From: CAVROP01 sp050008495
GTDB lineage: Bacteria; Acidobacteriota; Terriglobia; UBA7540
Length of the DNA stretch: 64,000 bases
Assembly: GCA_050008495.1 (NCBI GenBank)
Contig: JBEKMN010000050.1
Span: 1 to 64,000, forward strand
Reading direction: 5' to 3'
Part shown: in pieces, positions 15,081 to 23,713 of the stretch
How the letters are laid out: every line of letters starts with the position of its first letter
Numbering within the stretch: position 1 is the first letter of the stretch
The notes under the pieces: generated by a model
Databases searched by the model: none
Seen by the model: the letters and a program-made list of their open reading frames with translations, nothing else
Told to the model about the DNA's origin: nothing
Program-made: the position numbers and the translations under genes

Positions 15081-17984
15081 ATGGTCGGTAAGACTTTTGG
15101 GCATTATCGCATCATCGAGAAGCTGGGCGGGGGCGGGATGGGAGTGGTGTACAAGGCCGAGGACACCCGTCTCGGCCGTTTCGTGGCCCTCAAGTTCCTG
15201 CCCCCGGACCTGGCCAGGGATCATCAAGCCCTGGAGCGCTTTCAGCGGGAAGCTCGAGCTGCATCGGCCCTTGACCACCCGCACATCTGCGCTGTTTATG
15301 ATATCGGCGAACACGAGGGCCAGCCTTTCATTGTCATGCAGTACCTGGAAGGTCAAACGCTGAAGCACCGGATTGCCGCCAAGCCCTTCAAGTTGGACGA
15401 GATTCTGGACTTCGGCGTCCAGCTTGCTGACGCCCTCGAGGCCGCACACGCGAAAGGTTTTGTCCACCGGGACATCAAGCCCGCCAACATCTTCGTCACC
15501 GAGCGTGGGCAAGCGAAGATTCTGGACTTTGGCCTGGCGAAGCTCAGTTCGCAGCCGAAGACCGCCTCCCAAGTTGTGGGGGCGAGCGAAATGCCGACGC
15601 AGGCGACACAAGAAGCCCTTCTGACCAGCCCGGGGACGGCCCTTGGCACCGTGGCCTACATGTCGCCCGAGCAGGCGCTGGGCGAGGAACTCGACGCGCG
15701 CACCGACCTGTTCTCGTTGGGGCTGGTTCTTTACGAGATGGCGAGCGGCCGTCCGGCGTTTCCTGGAAACACCTCGGCAGCCATCTTCGACAGCATTCTC
15801 CACAAGGCGCCCCCCTCTCTCCTGCGTTTGAAACCCGACCTCCCGGATGACCTGGAACGAATAATCGCTAAGGCGCTCGAGAAAGACCGGGAGATGCGCT
15901 ATCAGAGCGCCTCCGAGATGCGGACCGATCTTAAACGGCTCAAGCGCGATACGGATTCGGGTCGCTCAGCCTCGGTTGCCGCAGCGGTCATTTCTCCCCC
16001 GCGAGACGAGAGCAGCGCGAAAACAGTTGTTGCCCCAGCCCCGCCCCCAGTCGTTGAACCCGTGACGCCGAGCCCCGCAAAGCGCGCCAAGCCACGCCGA
16101 GGCTTGGTAATCGCGGCCGCGACCGTGGTGTTGCTCGGGATGATTGAAGCAGTATTCCATTTCCGGCGCACGCCCGCGCTGACGGCGCGCGATTCCATCG
16201 TGGTGGCGGATTTTGTCAATACCACCGGCGAGCCGGTATTCGACGGCACGCTGAAAGAGGCGCTCACGGTGCAACTGGAGCAATCCCCTTATTTAAACGT
16301 TCTGCCGGAATCCCGGGTGCGGCAGGCGTTGCGCTTCATGGGCCGCTCTCCCGACGAGCGAGTCTCCACAGAAGTGGCCCGCGAGATCTGCCAGCGCGAG
16401 GGAGCCAAGGCGATGTTGGCAGGCTCCATTACGAGCCTGGGCAGCCATTACGTGATTGACCTCAAGGCCGTCAACGCGCAAACCGGCGACTCGCTGGCCC
16501 GTGAGCAGAGTGAGGCCGAAAGCAAAGAGCAGGTGCTCAAGTCGCTGGACCGCGCTGCCTCCAGCCTGCGGCGCAAACTCGGCGAGTCCCTGGGCTCTGT
16601 CCAGAAATTCGCCATGCCTCTCGAGCAGGCCACGACTTCCTCTCTCGAGGCCTTGCAAGCGTTCAGTCAGGGACAGGCAGAGCATCAGAAACTCGAGGAT
16701 GAAAAAGCTCTTCCCCATTTGAAACGCGCCGTCGAACTCGACCCCAATTTCGCGATGGCTTATGCCACCCTGGGCGTGGCCTACAGCAACCAAGATGACA
16801 GCGCGCAGGCTTCGGAATACTTGAAGAAGGCATTTGAATTAAAGGATCGGGCGGGCGAACGGGAGAAGTTGTACATCTCCGCGCATTACTACGAAATGGT
16901 AACCGGGGAGCAACAGCGCGCCATCGAAGTCTACGAGTCGTGGAAAGAGACTTACCCTCGCGACTGCACGCCTCGCGATAACCTGTCGAACCGCTACACC
17001 GAATTCGGGCAGTTTGAAAAAGCCCTGAGCAATGCCAACGAATCTTTGCGGATCAACCCGAAAGACATCTTCGCCTACCAGAATGCTGAAAGCGCTTACG
17101 AAAAGCTCGATCGCTACGATGAGGCGAAGGCGATTGCGGATCAGTCCATCGCGCAGCATGCGGATTCTTTCGGCATCCACGAAGTGCTCTATGAAATTGC
17201 CTTCATTCGCGGCGACGCTGCGGGAATGCAACACGAAATCGCGTGGGCAACCGGAAAGCAGAATGATCTCTACATGCTCTTTGTTCAGGGTGGGGCTGAC
17301 TACGCTATGGGAAGAGTGCACAGGGGCCGCGAGACCGTGGCGCGGGCCATCGCTCGCGCCCAGCAGGCCGGCCTCAAAGCGGTGGCGGCTGATGCCCGGG
17401 CCGGGATGAGTGTGGGGGAGGCCGCGCTCGGCTACATCCAAGTCGCACGCGACGGGGCTACAGAGGCTCTTGCCATTTCCCCCACCAGGAATACGAAGAC
17501 GGCGGCAGCCGTCACGCTGGCGTTGACGGGCGATACGAACCGGGCTCAGAAGCTCATCGACGACTTGGCGAAAGAGTCTCCTTCGAATACGCTGCTCAAC
17601 AATATCGCGCTTCCCACAGCGCGGGCCATCATCGAGTTGCAACGCCAGCAGCCCGCTCGAGCCCTTACGCTACTGGAAGCTGCCAGGCCCTACGAGTTCT
17701 CTGATAGCGGGTCCGTCTACGTTCGCGGCGAAGCGTATTTGGCGGCCCGCGATGGAGCCCGGGCCGCCGCCGAGTTTCAGAAGATCCTCGATCACCGTGG
17801 AGTAGGCCCACTCGATTCGGCCTACGCTTTGGCGCGCCTGGGGCTGGGACGCGCCTTGGCGCTCGAAGGCCAAACCGCCAAAGCCCGCGCCGCCTATCAG
17901 GATTTTCTGGCTTTTTGGAAAGACGCCGACCCTGACATCCCCGTCTTGAAGCAAGCCAAGGAAGAGTACGAAAAGCTCAAATGA
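15081..17984 (+). CDS. Ser/Thr protein kinase with C-terminal TPR domain
   Basis: A 967-residue membrane-bound Hanks-type kinase. The N-terminal catalytic domain spans residues 9-275: Gly loop LGGGGMGVVYKAED (15-28), Lys38 in VALKFL, HRDIKPAN near 133, DFGLAKL near 152, and the activation-segment end GTVAYMSPEQ. A Pro/Ala linker leads to one membrane helix at about residues 338-355 (RGLVIAAATVVLLGM). The outer part has an adenylate-cyclase-like N-terminal stretch (VADFVNTTGEPVFDGTLKEA), then many TPRs up to the end. This architecture is abundant in Acidobacteriota. The kinase looks catalytically intact; the signal sensed is unknown. Confidence 0.93.
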   Translation: MVGKTFGHYRIIEKLGGGGMGVVYKAEDTRLGRFVALKFLPPDLARDHQALERFQREARAASALDHPHICAVYDIGEHEGQPFIVMQYLEGQTLKHRIAAKPFKLDEILDFGVQLADALEAAHAKGFVHRDIKPANIFVTERGQAKILDFGLAKLSSQPKTASQVVGASEMPTQATQEALLTSPGTALGTVAYMSPEQALGEELDARTDLFSLGLVLYEMASGRPAFPGNTSAAIFDSILHKAPPSLLRLKPDLPDDLERIIAKALEKDREMRYQSASEMRTDLKRLKRDTDSGRSASVAAAVISPPRDESSAKTVVAPAPPPVVEPVTPSPAKRAKPRRGLVIAAATVVLLGMIEAVFHFRRTPALTARDSIVVADFVNTTGEPVFDGTLKEALTVQLEQSPYLNVLPESRVRQALRFMGRSPDERVSTEVAREICQREGAKAMLAGSITSLGSHYVIDLKAVNAQTGDSLAREQSEAESKEQVLKSLDRAASSLRRKLGESLGSVQKFAMPLEQATTSSLEALQAFSQGQAEHQKLEDEKALPHLKRAVELDPNFAMAYATLGVAYSNQDDSAQASEYLKKAFELKDRAGEREKLYISAHYYEMVTGEQQRAIEVYESWKETYPRDCTPRDNLSNRYTEFGQFEKALSNANESLRINPKDIFAYQNAESAYEKLDRYDEAKAIADQSIAQHADSFGIHEVLYEIAFIRGDAAGMQHEIAWATGKQNDLYMLFVQGGADYAMGRVHRGRETVARAIARAQQAGLKAVAADARAGMSVGEAALGYIQVARDGATEALAISPTRNTKTAAAVTLALTGDTNRAQKLIDDLAKESPSNTLLNNIALPTARAIIELQRQQPARALTLLEAARPYEFSDSGSVYVRGEAYLAARDGARAAAEFQKILDHRGVGPLDSAYALARLGLGRALALEGQTAKARAAYQDFLAFWKDADPDIPVLKQAKEEYEKLK

Positions 17985-18023
17985 GCCGGCAGCCGGCAGG
18001 CAGGGCAGGCGCCCCGGCTTAGC

Positions 18024-18440
18024 TTATTCGCCGCCCAGGGCGATGACGAAATACTGCGCGTGCGTGGTTCCGGCGTTCCGGATGCCGTGCTCTTCGCTCG
18101 AAGCCACGTAGGCCACAGAGCCGGGGCCCAGGCGGGCGGCGCGGCCGGCGATGGTGACTTCCAGCGTCCCTTCGCGTACCAGGAAGACTTCTTCGTGTGC
18201 GTGGTGATGGGCGGGATGCGGCATGGAGCCCGGCGCAAGGTCGGTTTCGTGCATCTCGAGGGCATAGCCGGTGTGAGTCTTGCCCTCGACGATGCGGCGA
18301 AGCGTGTTTCCGTTACTCGTTTCAACGGGCAGGTCTTCGAATCGGAGGAGCTTGGAAGGGATTTGGCCTTCCGCCGCCAGGCCGCGCGAGGCCATCAGGG
18401 CGGGGATCCAAAAGCAGAGTTCCCGGCGTGAGTATTTCAT
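18024..18440 (-). CDS. Exported cupin-domain protein
   Basis: A 138-residue protein. The N-terminus SRRELCFWIPALMASRGLAA is a Tat-like signal. The rest is a single RmlC-type cupin: motif 1 is HHHAHEEVFLVREGTLEVTI with the metal-binding histidines and Glu, and motif 2 is PGSVAYVASSEEHGIRNAG. Metal binding is likely; the substrate is not evident. It is convergent with the kinase gene, 39 bases away, and divergently or loosely linked to the downstream minus-strand genes through a repeat at 18491-18572. Confidence 0.85.
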   Translation of the reverse strand: MKYSRRELCFWIPALMASRGLAAEGQIPSKLLRFEDLPVETSNGNTLRRIVEGKTHTGYALEMHETDLAPGSMPHPAHHHAHEEVFLVREGTLEVTIAGRAARLGPGSVAYVASSEEHGIRNAGTTHAQYFVIALGGE

Positions 18441-18490
18441 TACCTTGTTCCTCCTTCGCTTTCGTTCCGAGGTTCACTCTCTCGAAAGTC

Positions 18491-18572
18491 TGTCATTCTG
18501 AGCGAAGCGAAGAATCTGCATTAGTTCGCCTCGGACCGGAACTGCAGATCCTTCGCTGCGCTCAGGATGACA
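18491..18572. repeat. R1 palindromic repeat
   Basis: Left arm tgtcattctgagcgaagcga, right arm cttcgctgcgctcaggatga plus ca, inverted. Lies in the cupin-MBL gap. Confidence 0.85.
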
Positions 18573-18663
18573 GCAGCTTTCATCTCCATGGGTGGGCCGC
18601 AGCTCCGTGTACATTTGGAATGACAGACGTCTCAATGAACGACAACCAATCCAGCAGCTCTGG

Positions 18664-19746
18664 CTAAGGGCGAATCGCACTTTGCACCGGCGAGGGCGCT
18701 TGTGGAGCCGGTTGCAAAGCTGCACCATTAGGCGGCGTTTTCCCCAGTTGTTTGTAAACGGCTTCTACCTCTTCCGGAATCAGCTCCGGCGCGTGCCATT
18801 TATAATTCTCCACCAGAGAATCCACCTCACGCTTCACTTCACTCAAGGATTTTCCTTCCTTGGACCTTGTCTCCACTTCCTTCTCCAGCCATTCCAGAAA
18901 CTGGCGGAACTCGGCCAATTCCTTCTTTCCTCCGGGCTCGCCATGTCCTGGGACGTAGACGTCGACGTCCCACGCCTCGACCTGTTTCAGGGCGGCAATC
19001 CAATCACGAAGGTTTCTCGATTCGATGCGGGGAAAGTAGCTGTTTTGGAACAGTTCGCCAAGGAACAAAACTTTGGCGGCGGGCAGGTAAACCGCCGAGT
19101 CGTCGGAAGGTCCATTCTTAAGAAGCGTGACCAGCTTGATCTCCTGCCCTCCCAGCCGCAAGGTCATCATGTTGCTGAATGTCTGTGTCGGAATCGCGAC
19201 GTGGAAGCCGCGCATGCGGGTGCGTAATTTCCCGTCGTCATCGTCCAACCGGCGGATCAGCATTTGGCGGTACTGGCGAATGCCTTCCTGCGCTTTCGTC
19301 GAGCAAATCACGGTGGCTTGCAGCTCCGTGAAGGCTTCGTCGCCCAGGGTCTGCTCGCCGTCGGAATTGGTGTTGATGGCGTACCTCACGGCCAATTCGG
19401 TGCGATGCCGGATCTCATAGAGCAGCTCGCGGGCATGAAAAGGAGTGTTGGTGGTGCCGATCACTACCACCCCCTCGTTCGTGACCACAAAGCCTGCCGT
19501 CCCCGCGCGGGCAAACTGCGGGTCTCCGTCCAGGTCAAGGACATCATCCGAGACCCAGGCGAAGACGTTCGGCTTCACTTCCCGCACGTTATAGAGCCAG
19601 CCCGTTGCGAAACCAAGGACCGAAGGCAGAAAGCAGAGGGCAGAAAGCAGAAGGCCGAAACGGAAGAGTTTCGAGGACTGGGCGCTGAAGATGTGCCCCC
19701 TCAACTCGTTGACTTTCGACTCTCGACTCTTCCTAAATGTCCACAT
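18664..19746 (-). CDS. Metallo-beta-lactamase-fold protein with degenerate active site
   Basis: A 360-residue exported protein. The overall MBL pattern is kept: GFVVTNEGVVVIGTTNT, the following helix, SAVYLPAAKVLFLGELF and VYVPGHGEPG. The metal-binding HxHxDH motif, however, reads NTNSDG (residues 125-130), so three of four ligands are replaced, the GD of the later ligand loop is GE, and the expected His before DSAVYLP is missing. Only the His of PGHG survives. It is therefore unlikely to be a classical zinc hydrolase. The N-terminal 45 residues are encoded partly by word repeats (gagtcgagagtcgaaagtca; ctgctttctgccctctgctt), so the true start is uncertain. The gene overlaps the archease stop by 14 bases. 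Confidence 0.75.
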   Translation of the reverse strand: MWTFRKSRESKVNELRGHIFSAQSSKLFRFGLLLSALCFLPSVLGFATGWLYNVREVKPNVFAWVSDDVLDLDGDPQFARAGTAGFVVTNEGVVVIGTTNTPFHARELLYEIRHRTELAVRYAINTNSDGEQTLGDEAFTELQATVICSTKAQEGIRQYRQMLIRRLDDDDGKLRTRMRGFHVAIPTQTFSNMMTLRLGGQEIKLVTLLKNGPSDDSAVYLPAAKVLFLGELFQNSYFPRIESRNLRDWIAALKQVEAWDVDVYVPGHGEPGGKKELAEFRQFLEWLEKEVETRSKEGKSLSEVKREVDSLVENYKWHAPELIPEEVEAVYKQLGKTPPNGAALQPAPQAPSPVQSAIRP

Positions 19747-20167
19747 ACACTTGCGCGCGCCAGCCCTCCGCAGTCTCCATCAAATCAAGCTGATGATAAG
19801 TCACCGCTTTAACCAGCAATTTCACTTGATGTTTTCGCCGGTCGAACTTCTCGCCTCGCGCCACGGCCGTGAGACCTCGCTCAGTCAGTGCGTCAAATTG
19901 GAAGTCGCGAAACAGCCAGCCCTCCGCGTCGAAGAGATACAGAATTTCACTCAACCAGTTTACCAGCAGGCTGGGCATATCGGAAGCTTCCGCGCCCAGC
20001 GGCTTCCCCTCGCGCGGCGCTATGGTTTCCAGGTCTACCATCAAATGCATCAGGGCGCGGGCCGCATTTCGAAATACGTCCTGGCGCGTGGCGCCAAACG
20101 CCTCGAAGCCGATGTCGGCAGTGTGTTCGAGCAGGCGGAAGGGGAGCATTCTTGGTTGCTCGGTCAT
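19733..20167 (-). CDS. Archease
   Basis: A 144-residue archease-family protein, known elsewhere as a cofactor of the RNA ligase RtcB. The family segments are present: FRLLEHTADIGFEAFG at the start, LLVNWLSEILYLFDAEG in the middle, VKAVTYHQLDL and the invariant acidic C-terminus VYVDI. The frame is open to 20242, but ATG 20167 (MTEQPRML) gives the normal archease length. No rtcB is in the window. The downstream MBL gene overlaps it by 14 bases, so the two are probably co-transcribed. Confidence 0.9.
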   Translation of the reverse strand: MTEQPRMLPFRLLEHTADIGFEAFGATRQDVFRNAARALMHLMVDLETIAPREGKPLGAEASDMPSLLVNWLSEILYLFDAEGWLFRDFQFDALTERGLTAVARGEKFDRRKHQVKLLVKAVTYHQLDLMETAEGWRAQVYVDI

Positions 20168-20445
20168 TACCGGGCCTGCACTGAGGCCGGCCGCGGAATA
20201 GTCCCACATCATACTCAACCTTGGTTGACTTTGGTAGATCAAGGAGGGGAGCGCGGCCGGATGCCGTTCCAGCTTGGCGGCGCGCTGCCCTTTATATCTT
20301 CGGAGGGGCGGGCCTTTCCATAGTGTTCGTGGCCATACTGCTTTTTAAGTACGGTCTATTATGAACCGCCTGAAGACTCCGTCAGTAACCGGCTAGACTT
20401 TTTCCGAGCCCTTGACTAGGATGGGCGATAGAATCAGGTGGCTCT

Positions 20446-21297
20446 ATGTCTTCTCATGGCTCGGATATTTCGATTGCGGCTGTAGTGGGTTTCGGCGCAG
20501 GCCTGTTCTGGTTTATCAAGGGGTTTCGCGTCTTTCGGGAATATCGTGTGCTGGCGGATACGCCCGAGATCCCGATTCGCAGCGTAGCCATGGGTCTCGT
20601 GGAGATCCATGGCAAGGCCAAGGGCCTACAGACCGTTTTGAGTCCCGTTTCCAATACTCCGTGCTTCTTCTATAAGGTTGATATTGAGAGATGGGTCAGT
20701 GATAAGAATGGCGGGCATTGGTCCCACGCCGCCACTCAGGCCGAAGGCACCCGGTTCTATCTCGAAGACGCTTCGGGGAAGGTCCTGGTGGATGCTCATG
20801 GGGCCGAGTACGACTTGATCCAGACTGCGAAGCGAGAGACAGGACGCGGGTTCGGAGGATCTCTGGGCCGTCTGTTCGGTGGTTCTCAAGACCCGACCCT
20901 CGCGACAGGGTCGGGAGTTTCTGATGCTGACTTGCTCAATTACGCGCAAGCGGTGATTTCGACTGGGCGCGGCTCATTCTCCCTCAGCGGAGGTAGCCTT
21001 CTCTCCGGTCTGAGGATGGGTTCGGCGCACCGCTATCGGTTGTGCGAGTATTGCATCCTTCCTGAACAATCGTACGATGTGGCCGGAACCTGCATTGAGA
21101 ACCCTGACGCCCAGGACGAACACGACCGGAATATGATCGTGAAGGGCCAGAACGAGCCGACCTTTGTGATTTCCTGGAGAAGTGAGAAGGAACTCAAGAG
21201 CCGGCTGCGAAACCGCGCCGCGCTTCATATCCTCGGCGGGGCAGCGCTCTCGGTGGTGTGTTTGGCTGTTCTACTGTTCAGGTTTGGTTGGCTGTGA
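20446..21297 (+). CDS. GIDE-domain membrane protein
   Basis: A 283-residue protein with an N-terminal membrane helix (about 8-25) and a C-terminal one (about 262-281). The central region (IPIRSVAMGLVEIHGKAKGL, NTPCFFYKVDIERW, RFYLEDASGKVLVD, YRLCEYCILPEQSYDVAGTC) matches the GIDE domain known from mitochondrial MUL1 and from bacterial proteins next to lemA. The catalytic RING finger of MUL1 is absent. It begins a plus-strand run with two LemA genes (gaps 60 and 21 bases), so a shared membrane process is likely, though not defined. Confidence 0.75.
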   Translation: MSSHGSDISIAAVVGFGAGLFWFIKGFRVFREYRVLADTPEIPIRSVAMGLVEIHGKAKGLQTVLSPVSNTPCFFYKVDIERWVSDKNGGHWSHAATQAEGTRFYLEDASGKVLVDAHGAEYDLIQTAKRETGRGFGGSLGRLFGGSQDPTLATGSGVSDADLLNYAQAVISTGRGSFSLSGGSLLSGLRMGSAHRYRLCEYCILPEQSYDVAGTCIENPDAQDEHDRNMIVKGQNEPTFVISWRSEKELKSRLRNRAALHILGGAALSVVCLAVLLFRFGWL

Positions 21298-21302
21298 AAG
21301 GC

Positions 21303-21340
21303 GGTGACGAGTGACGAGCGTCACGTGTCACTCGTCACTA
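21303..21340. repeat. Palindromic word repeat gtgacgagtgac / gtcactcgtcac
   Basis: gtgacgagtgacgagcgtca followed by cgtgtcactcgtcacta: inverted copies of a gtgacgagtga word. Lies directly before the first lemA ribosome-binding site. Confidence 0.7.
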
Positions 21341-21357
21341 TCGAGAGGAGTAGACGG

Positions 21358-21924
21358 ATGGGCGTTGCGATCCTTATTGGTTTGGTTCTGTTGTTACTTG
21401 TCGTGGGGCTCCTAGCCTATTTCATCACCATTTACAACAGCCTGGTGCGATTGCGGAATGACCTTGATAAGGCCTGGGCGAACATTGACGTCCTGCTCAA
21501 ACAACGTCACGACGAACTGCCCAAGCTGATCGAGACATGTAAGGGTTATATGCAGTACGAGCGCCAAACCCTCCAGCTCATCACCGGGGCCCGCACGGCC
21601 TTCATGAAAGCGAACACCGTGGCGGAGAAGGCGCAGGCCGATAGCTTTCTCTCCGGCGCGTTGAAATCGCTCTTTGCAGTGGCAGAGAGTTATCCCGAGC
21701 TGAAGGCCGACAACAATTTCATGCAGCTCCAGAATCGGATCTCCGAACTGGAAGAGAAGATTGCCGACCGGCGTGAGTTCTTTAACGACGACGTGAACAC
21801 CTACAACATTCGAATCCAGCAACTGCCGGATGTTTTGATTGCGCACATGCTGAACATGCAGCACAAGGACCTGTTCAAGGTAGCAGAGGAAGATCGCCGC
21901 GACGTGGAAGTGAAAGTTGGGTAG
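21358..21924 (+). CDS. LemA family protein (first copy)
   Basis: A 188-residue LemA protein: short N-terminus, one membrane helix (about residues 4-24), then a cytosolic helical bundle. The family signature YNSLVRLRNDLDKAWANIDV and LLKQRHDELPKLIETCKGYM is clear, as is NDDVNTYNIRIQQLP near the end. ATG 21358 after GAGAGGAG is chosen over the longer frame from 21304, which translates a repeat. A paralogue follows after 21 bases. LemA function is poorly understood in bacteria. Confidence 0.9.
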   Translation: MGVAILIGLVLLLLVVGLLAYFITIYNSLVRLRNDLDKAWANIDVLLKQRHDELPKLIETCKGYMQYERQTLQLITGARTAFMKANTVAEKAQADSFLSGALKSLFAVAESYPELKADNNFMQLQNRISELEEKIADRREFFNDDVNTYNIRIQQLPDVLIAHMLNMQHKDLFKVAEEDRRDVEVKVG

Positions 21925-21945
21925 ACCCTGCGGAAGGAGCCTGAG

Positions 21946-22521
21946 ATGGTACTCTCATTCGTAGTGCTTGCGATTCTGGCGGTGTTCATCATTACGGTCA
22001 TCGCCGTCATCCTGTATTTCGTGGGCCTGTATAACAAGCTTGTCGCCTTTAAGAACAACATCGATCGGTCATTTTCCAACATCGACGTCCTGCTGAAGCA
22101 GCGCCACGACGAGCTTCCTAAATTGATTGAGACGTGCAAAGGCTACATGCAGTACGAGCAGAAGACCTTGCAGGCCGTCACTGAGGCGCGCACGGCTTTT
22201 ATGCGCGCCAACACGCCGGCGGAAAAGGCTCAGGCCGATAACTTGGTGAGCGGGGCACTGAAAAGCTTGTTTGCGGTGGCTGAGAAATACCCTGACTTAA
22301 AAGCCAACACCAACTTCATGCAACTCCAAGGCCGAATTACGGACCTGGAGACAAAGATCGCGGCGCAACGCGCCGCTTACAACGAAGATGTGAACACCTT
22401 CAACATCCGCATCGCCCAGGTCCCCGCCAGCCTGGTGGCGGGCTTTATGGGCCTCCAACCGCACGCCCTTTTCCAGGTGGCCGAAGCCGACCGGGAGGAT
22501 GTGAAGGTAAGCTTTAACTAG
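21946..22521 (+). CDS. LemA family protein (second copy)
   Basis: A 191-residue paralogue of the preceding gene. The membrane helix is at about residues 4-27, followed by YNKLVAFKNNIDRSFSNIDV and LLKQRHDELPKLIETCKGYM. The core is nearly identical to copy 1 while the membrane helix and C-terminus have diverged, which indicates a tandem duplication with selection on the core. GGAAGGAG precedes the ATG. Together with the GIDE protein it completes a three-gene unit. Confidence 0.9.
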   Translation: MVLSFVVLAILAVFIITVIAVILYFVGLYNKLVAFKNNIDRSFSNIDVLLKQRHDELPKLIETCKGYMQYEQKTLQAVTEARTAFMRANTPAEKAQADNLVSGALKSLFAVAEKYPDLKANTNFMQLQGRITDLETKIAAQRAAYNEDVNTFNIRIAQVPASLVAGFMGLQPHALFQVAEADREDVKVSFN

Positions 22522-22559
22522 GCTACTCCGCCGTGAGCTGCGAGAACCCAGGCGCGGAA

Positions 22560-22595
22560 GGGCCGGGATTTGAGATCTGAGATTCGAGATTTCGG
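22560..22595. repeat. Short word repeat gatttgagatctgagattcgagattt
   Basis: Iterated gagat(c/t)tgagattcgagat words between convergent genes. No T-run that would support an intrinsic terminator. Confidence 0.5.
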
Positions 22596-22597
22596 CG

Positions 22598-23704
22598 CTA
22601 GGCGCTGGCGGCTTGAATTCGCGGGAAATACAGCCACAGATGCCCGCCGTCGTCGTCTTCGCCAAAGACGATCTCGCCATCGCGGCCTGTGACCGCATCG
22701 CCGAAAACGTATCCGTAACGGCGGCGTTGGAAGAGGGACACGGCTGCGCCCAGATTGGTAATCTCGCGCCGGCGCGGGTCGTAGCAGAACATCTTGGCTA
22801 TTCCAGACCCGCAGGATCCAAACACTCTGCCGTCAAAGGTGGCTGCCATGCAATAAACGGGCGCCAGCATGGTCTTGCCAAGCGGGGCGCTGAATCCGCG
22901 CTGCTCGTCGAAGGAAAAAAACTGGCCATCGTCATCCGCCGTAAAGAGTAACCCGGTCTGCGCTGACCTGGCCCAAACCGCGGGCGACTTTTCCCAGCGG
23001 CCGGCAGGCAACTGGAAGGCTTGCGGTTCGAGTTTCTGTGTCTGGCAGTTGAAGCGCCACAGGTGGCCTTGGCCGTCCGGGCCAACAATGCTTCCCTTTG
23101 AACCCACCGCAATGCGCCCGCAGGTCAAGACTTCCGCCACGGTTTGAATCTTGGGGGCAGCGAAGTCCACCGTGAAGAGGTGATGCGCGGTCACACCGAC
23201 CACGTGATCCCTTGCAGCGTCGGCCACAGCATGAACGATCGGCTCGCCGGCGACGCCGCCCAGATCCTCAAAGTGGGGCCGTTCGAAGCCCCACTCCTGG
23301 ATCAGGTCATAAGGCCAGGGCTGTAGCCGCGTGATAAGAATCGTGCCTCCGCTTGGACCGTTCACGCAGGCCAGGAATTTGGATTTTCCGCAACAGACCG
23401 CCGCGCAATGGGTGGTGTCATCCACGGCCTGCATGTCGAAAATCATCCCGGTAACGCCGTGAAACATGCCGACGAAGATATGCGCCCGCTTGCCACTGGT
23501 GCCGCCGTAGACGAAGCCTTGCGGGCTTACGTCGAGAGCGGTGATGTGGGACTCATCCGCGAGGATGGGAACTGTCGCGCCCGGAAAGCCGGTGGGAAAG
23601 GCGAGCATGGTTCCCTGCTTTACGAACGTCCCATGGACGATGTTATCCGCCTCTTGCTGGGCAGCCGGCGAATCCAAATCGATTTTCTTCTTTTTGTCAC
23701 TCAT
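22598..23704 (-). CDS. Beta-propeller protein (WD40/NHL-like repeats)
   Basis: A 368-residue protein without a clear signal peptide (it starts MSDKKKKIDLDSPAAQQEAD). Repeated blade-like units of about 45 residues are visible: ITALDVSPQGFVYGGTSG, VHAVADAARDHVVGVTAHHL, GRIAVGSKGSIVGPDGQGHL, GLLFTADDDGQFFSFDEQRG and GEIVFGEDDDGGHLWLYFP. It is followed by a second propeller gene upstream in the minus direction (9-base gap), so the two form an operon. No catalytic residues are recognisable; binding or scaffold function is likely. Confidence 0.7.
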   Translation of the reverse strand: MSDKKKKIDLDSPAAQQEADNIVHGTFVKQGTMLAFPTGFPGATVPILADESHITALDVSPQGFVYGGTSGKRAHIFVGMFHGVTGMIFDMQAVDDTTHCAAVCCGKSKFLACVNGPSGGTILITRLQPWPYDLIQEWGFERPHFEDLGGVAGEPIVHAVADAARDHVVGVTAHHLFTVDFAAPKIQTVAEVLTCGRIAVGSKGSIVGPDGQGHLWRFNCQTQKLEPQAFQLPAGRWEKSPAVWARSAQTGLLFTADDDGQFFSFDEQRGFSAPLGKTMLAPVYCMAATFDGRVFGSCGSGIAKMFCYDPRRREITNLGAAVSLFQRRRYGYVFGDAVTGRDGEIVFGEDDDGGHLWLYFPRIQAASA

Positions 23705-23713
23705 GATGGAACC

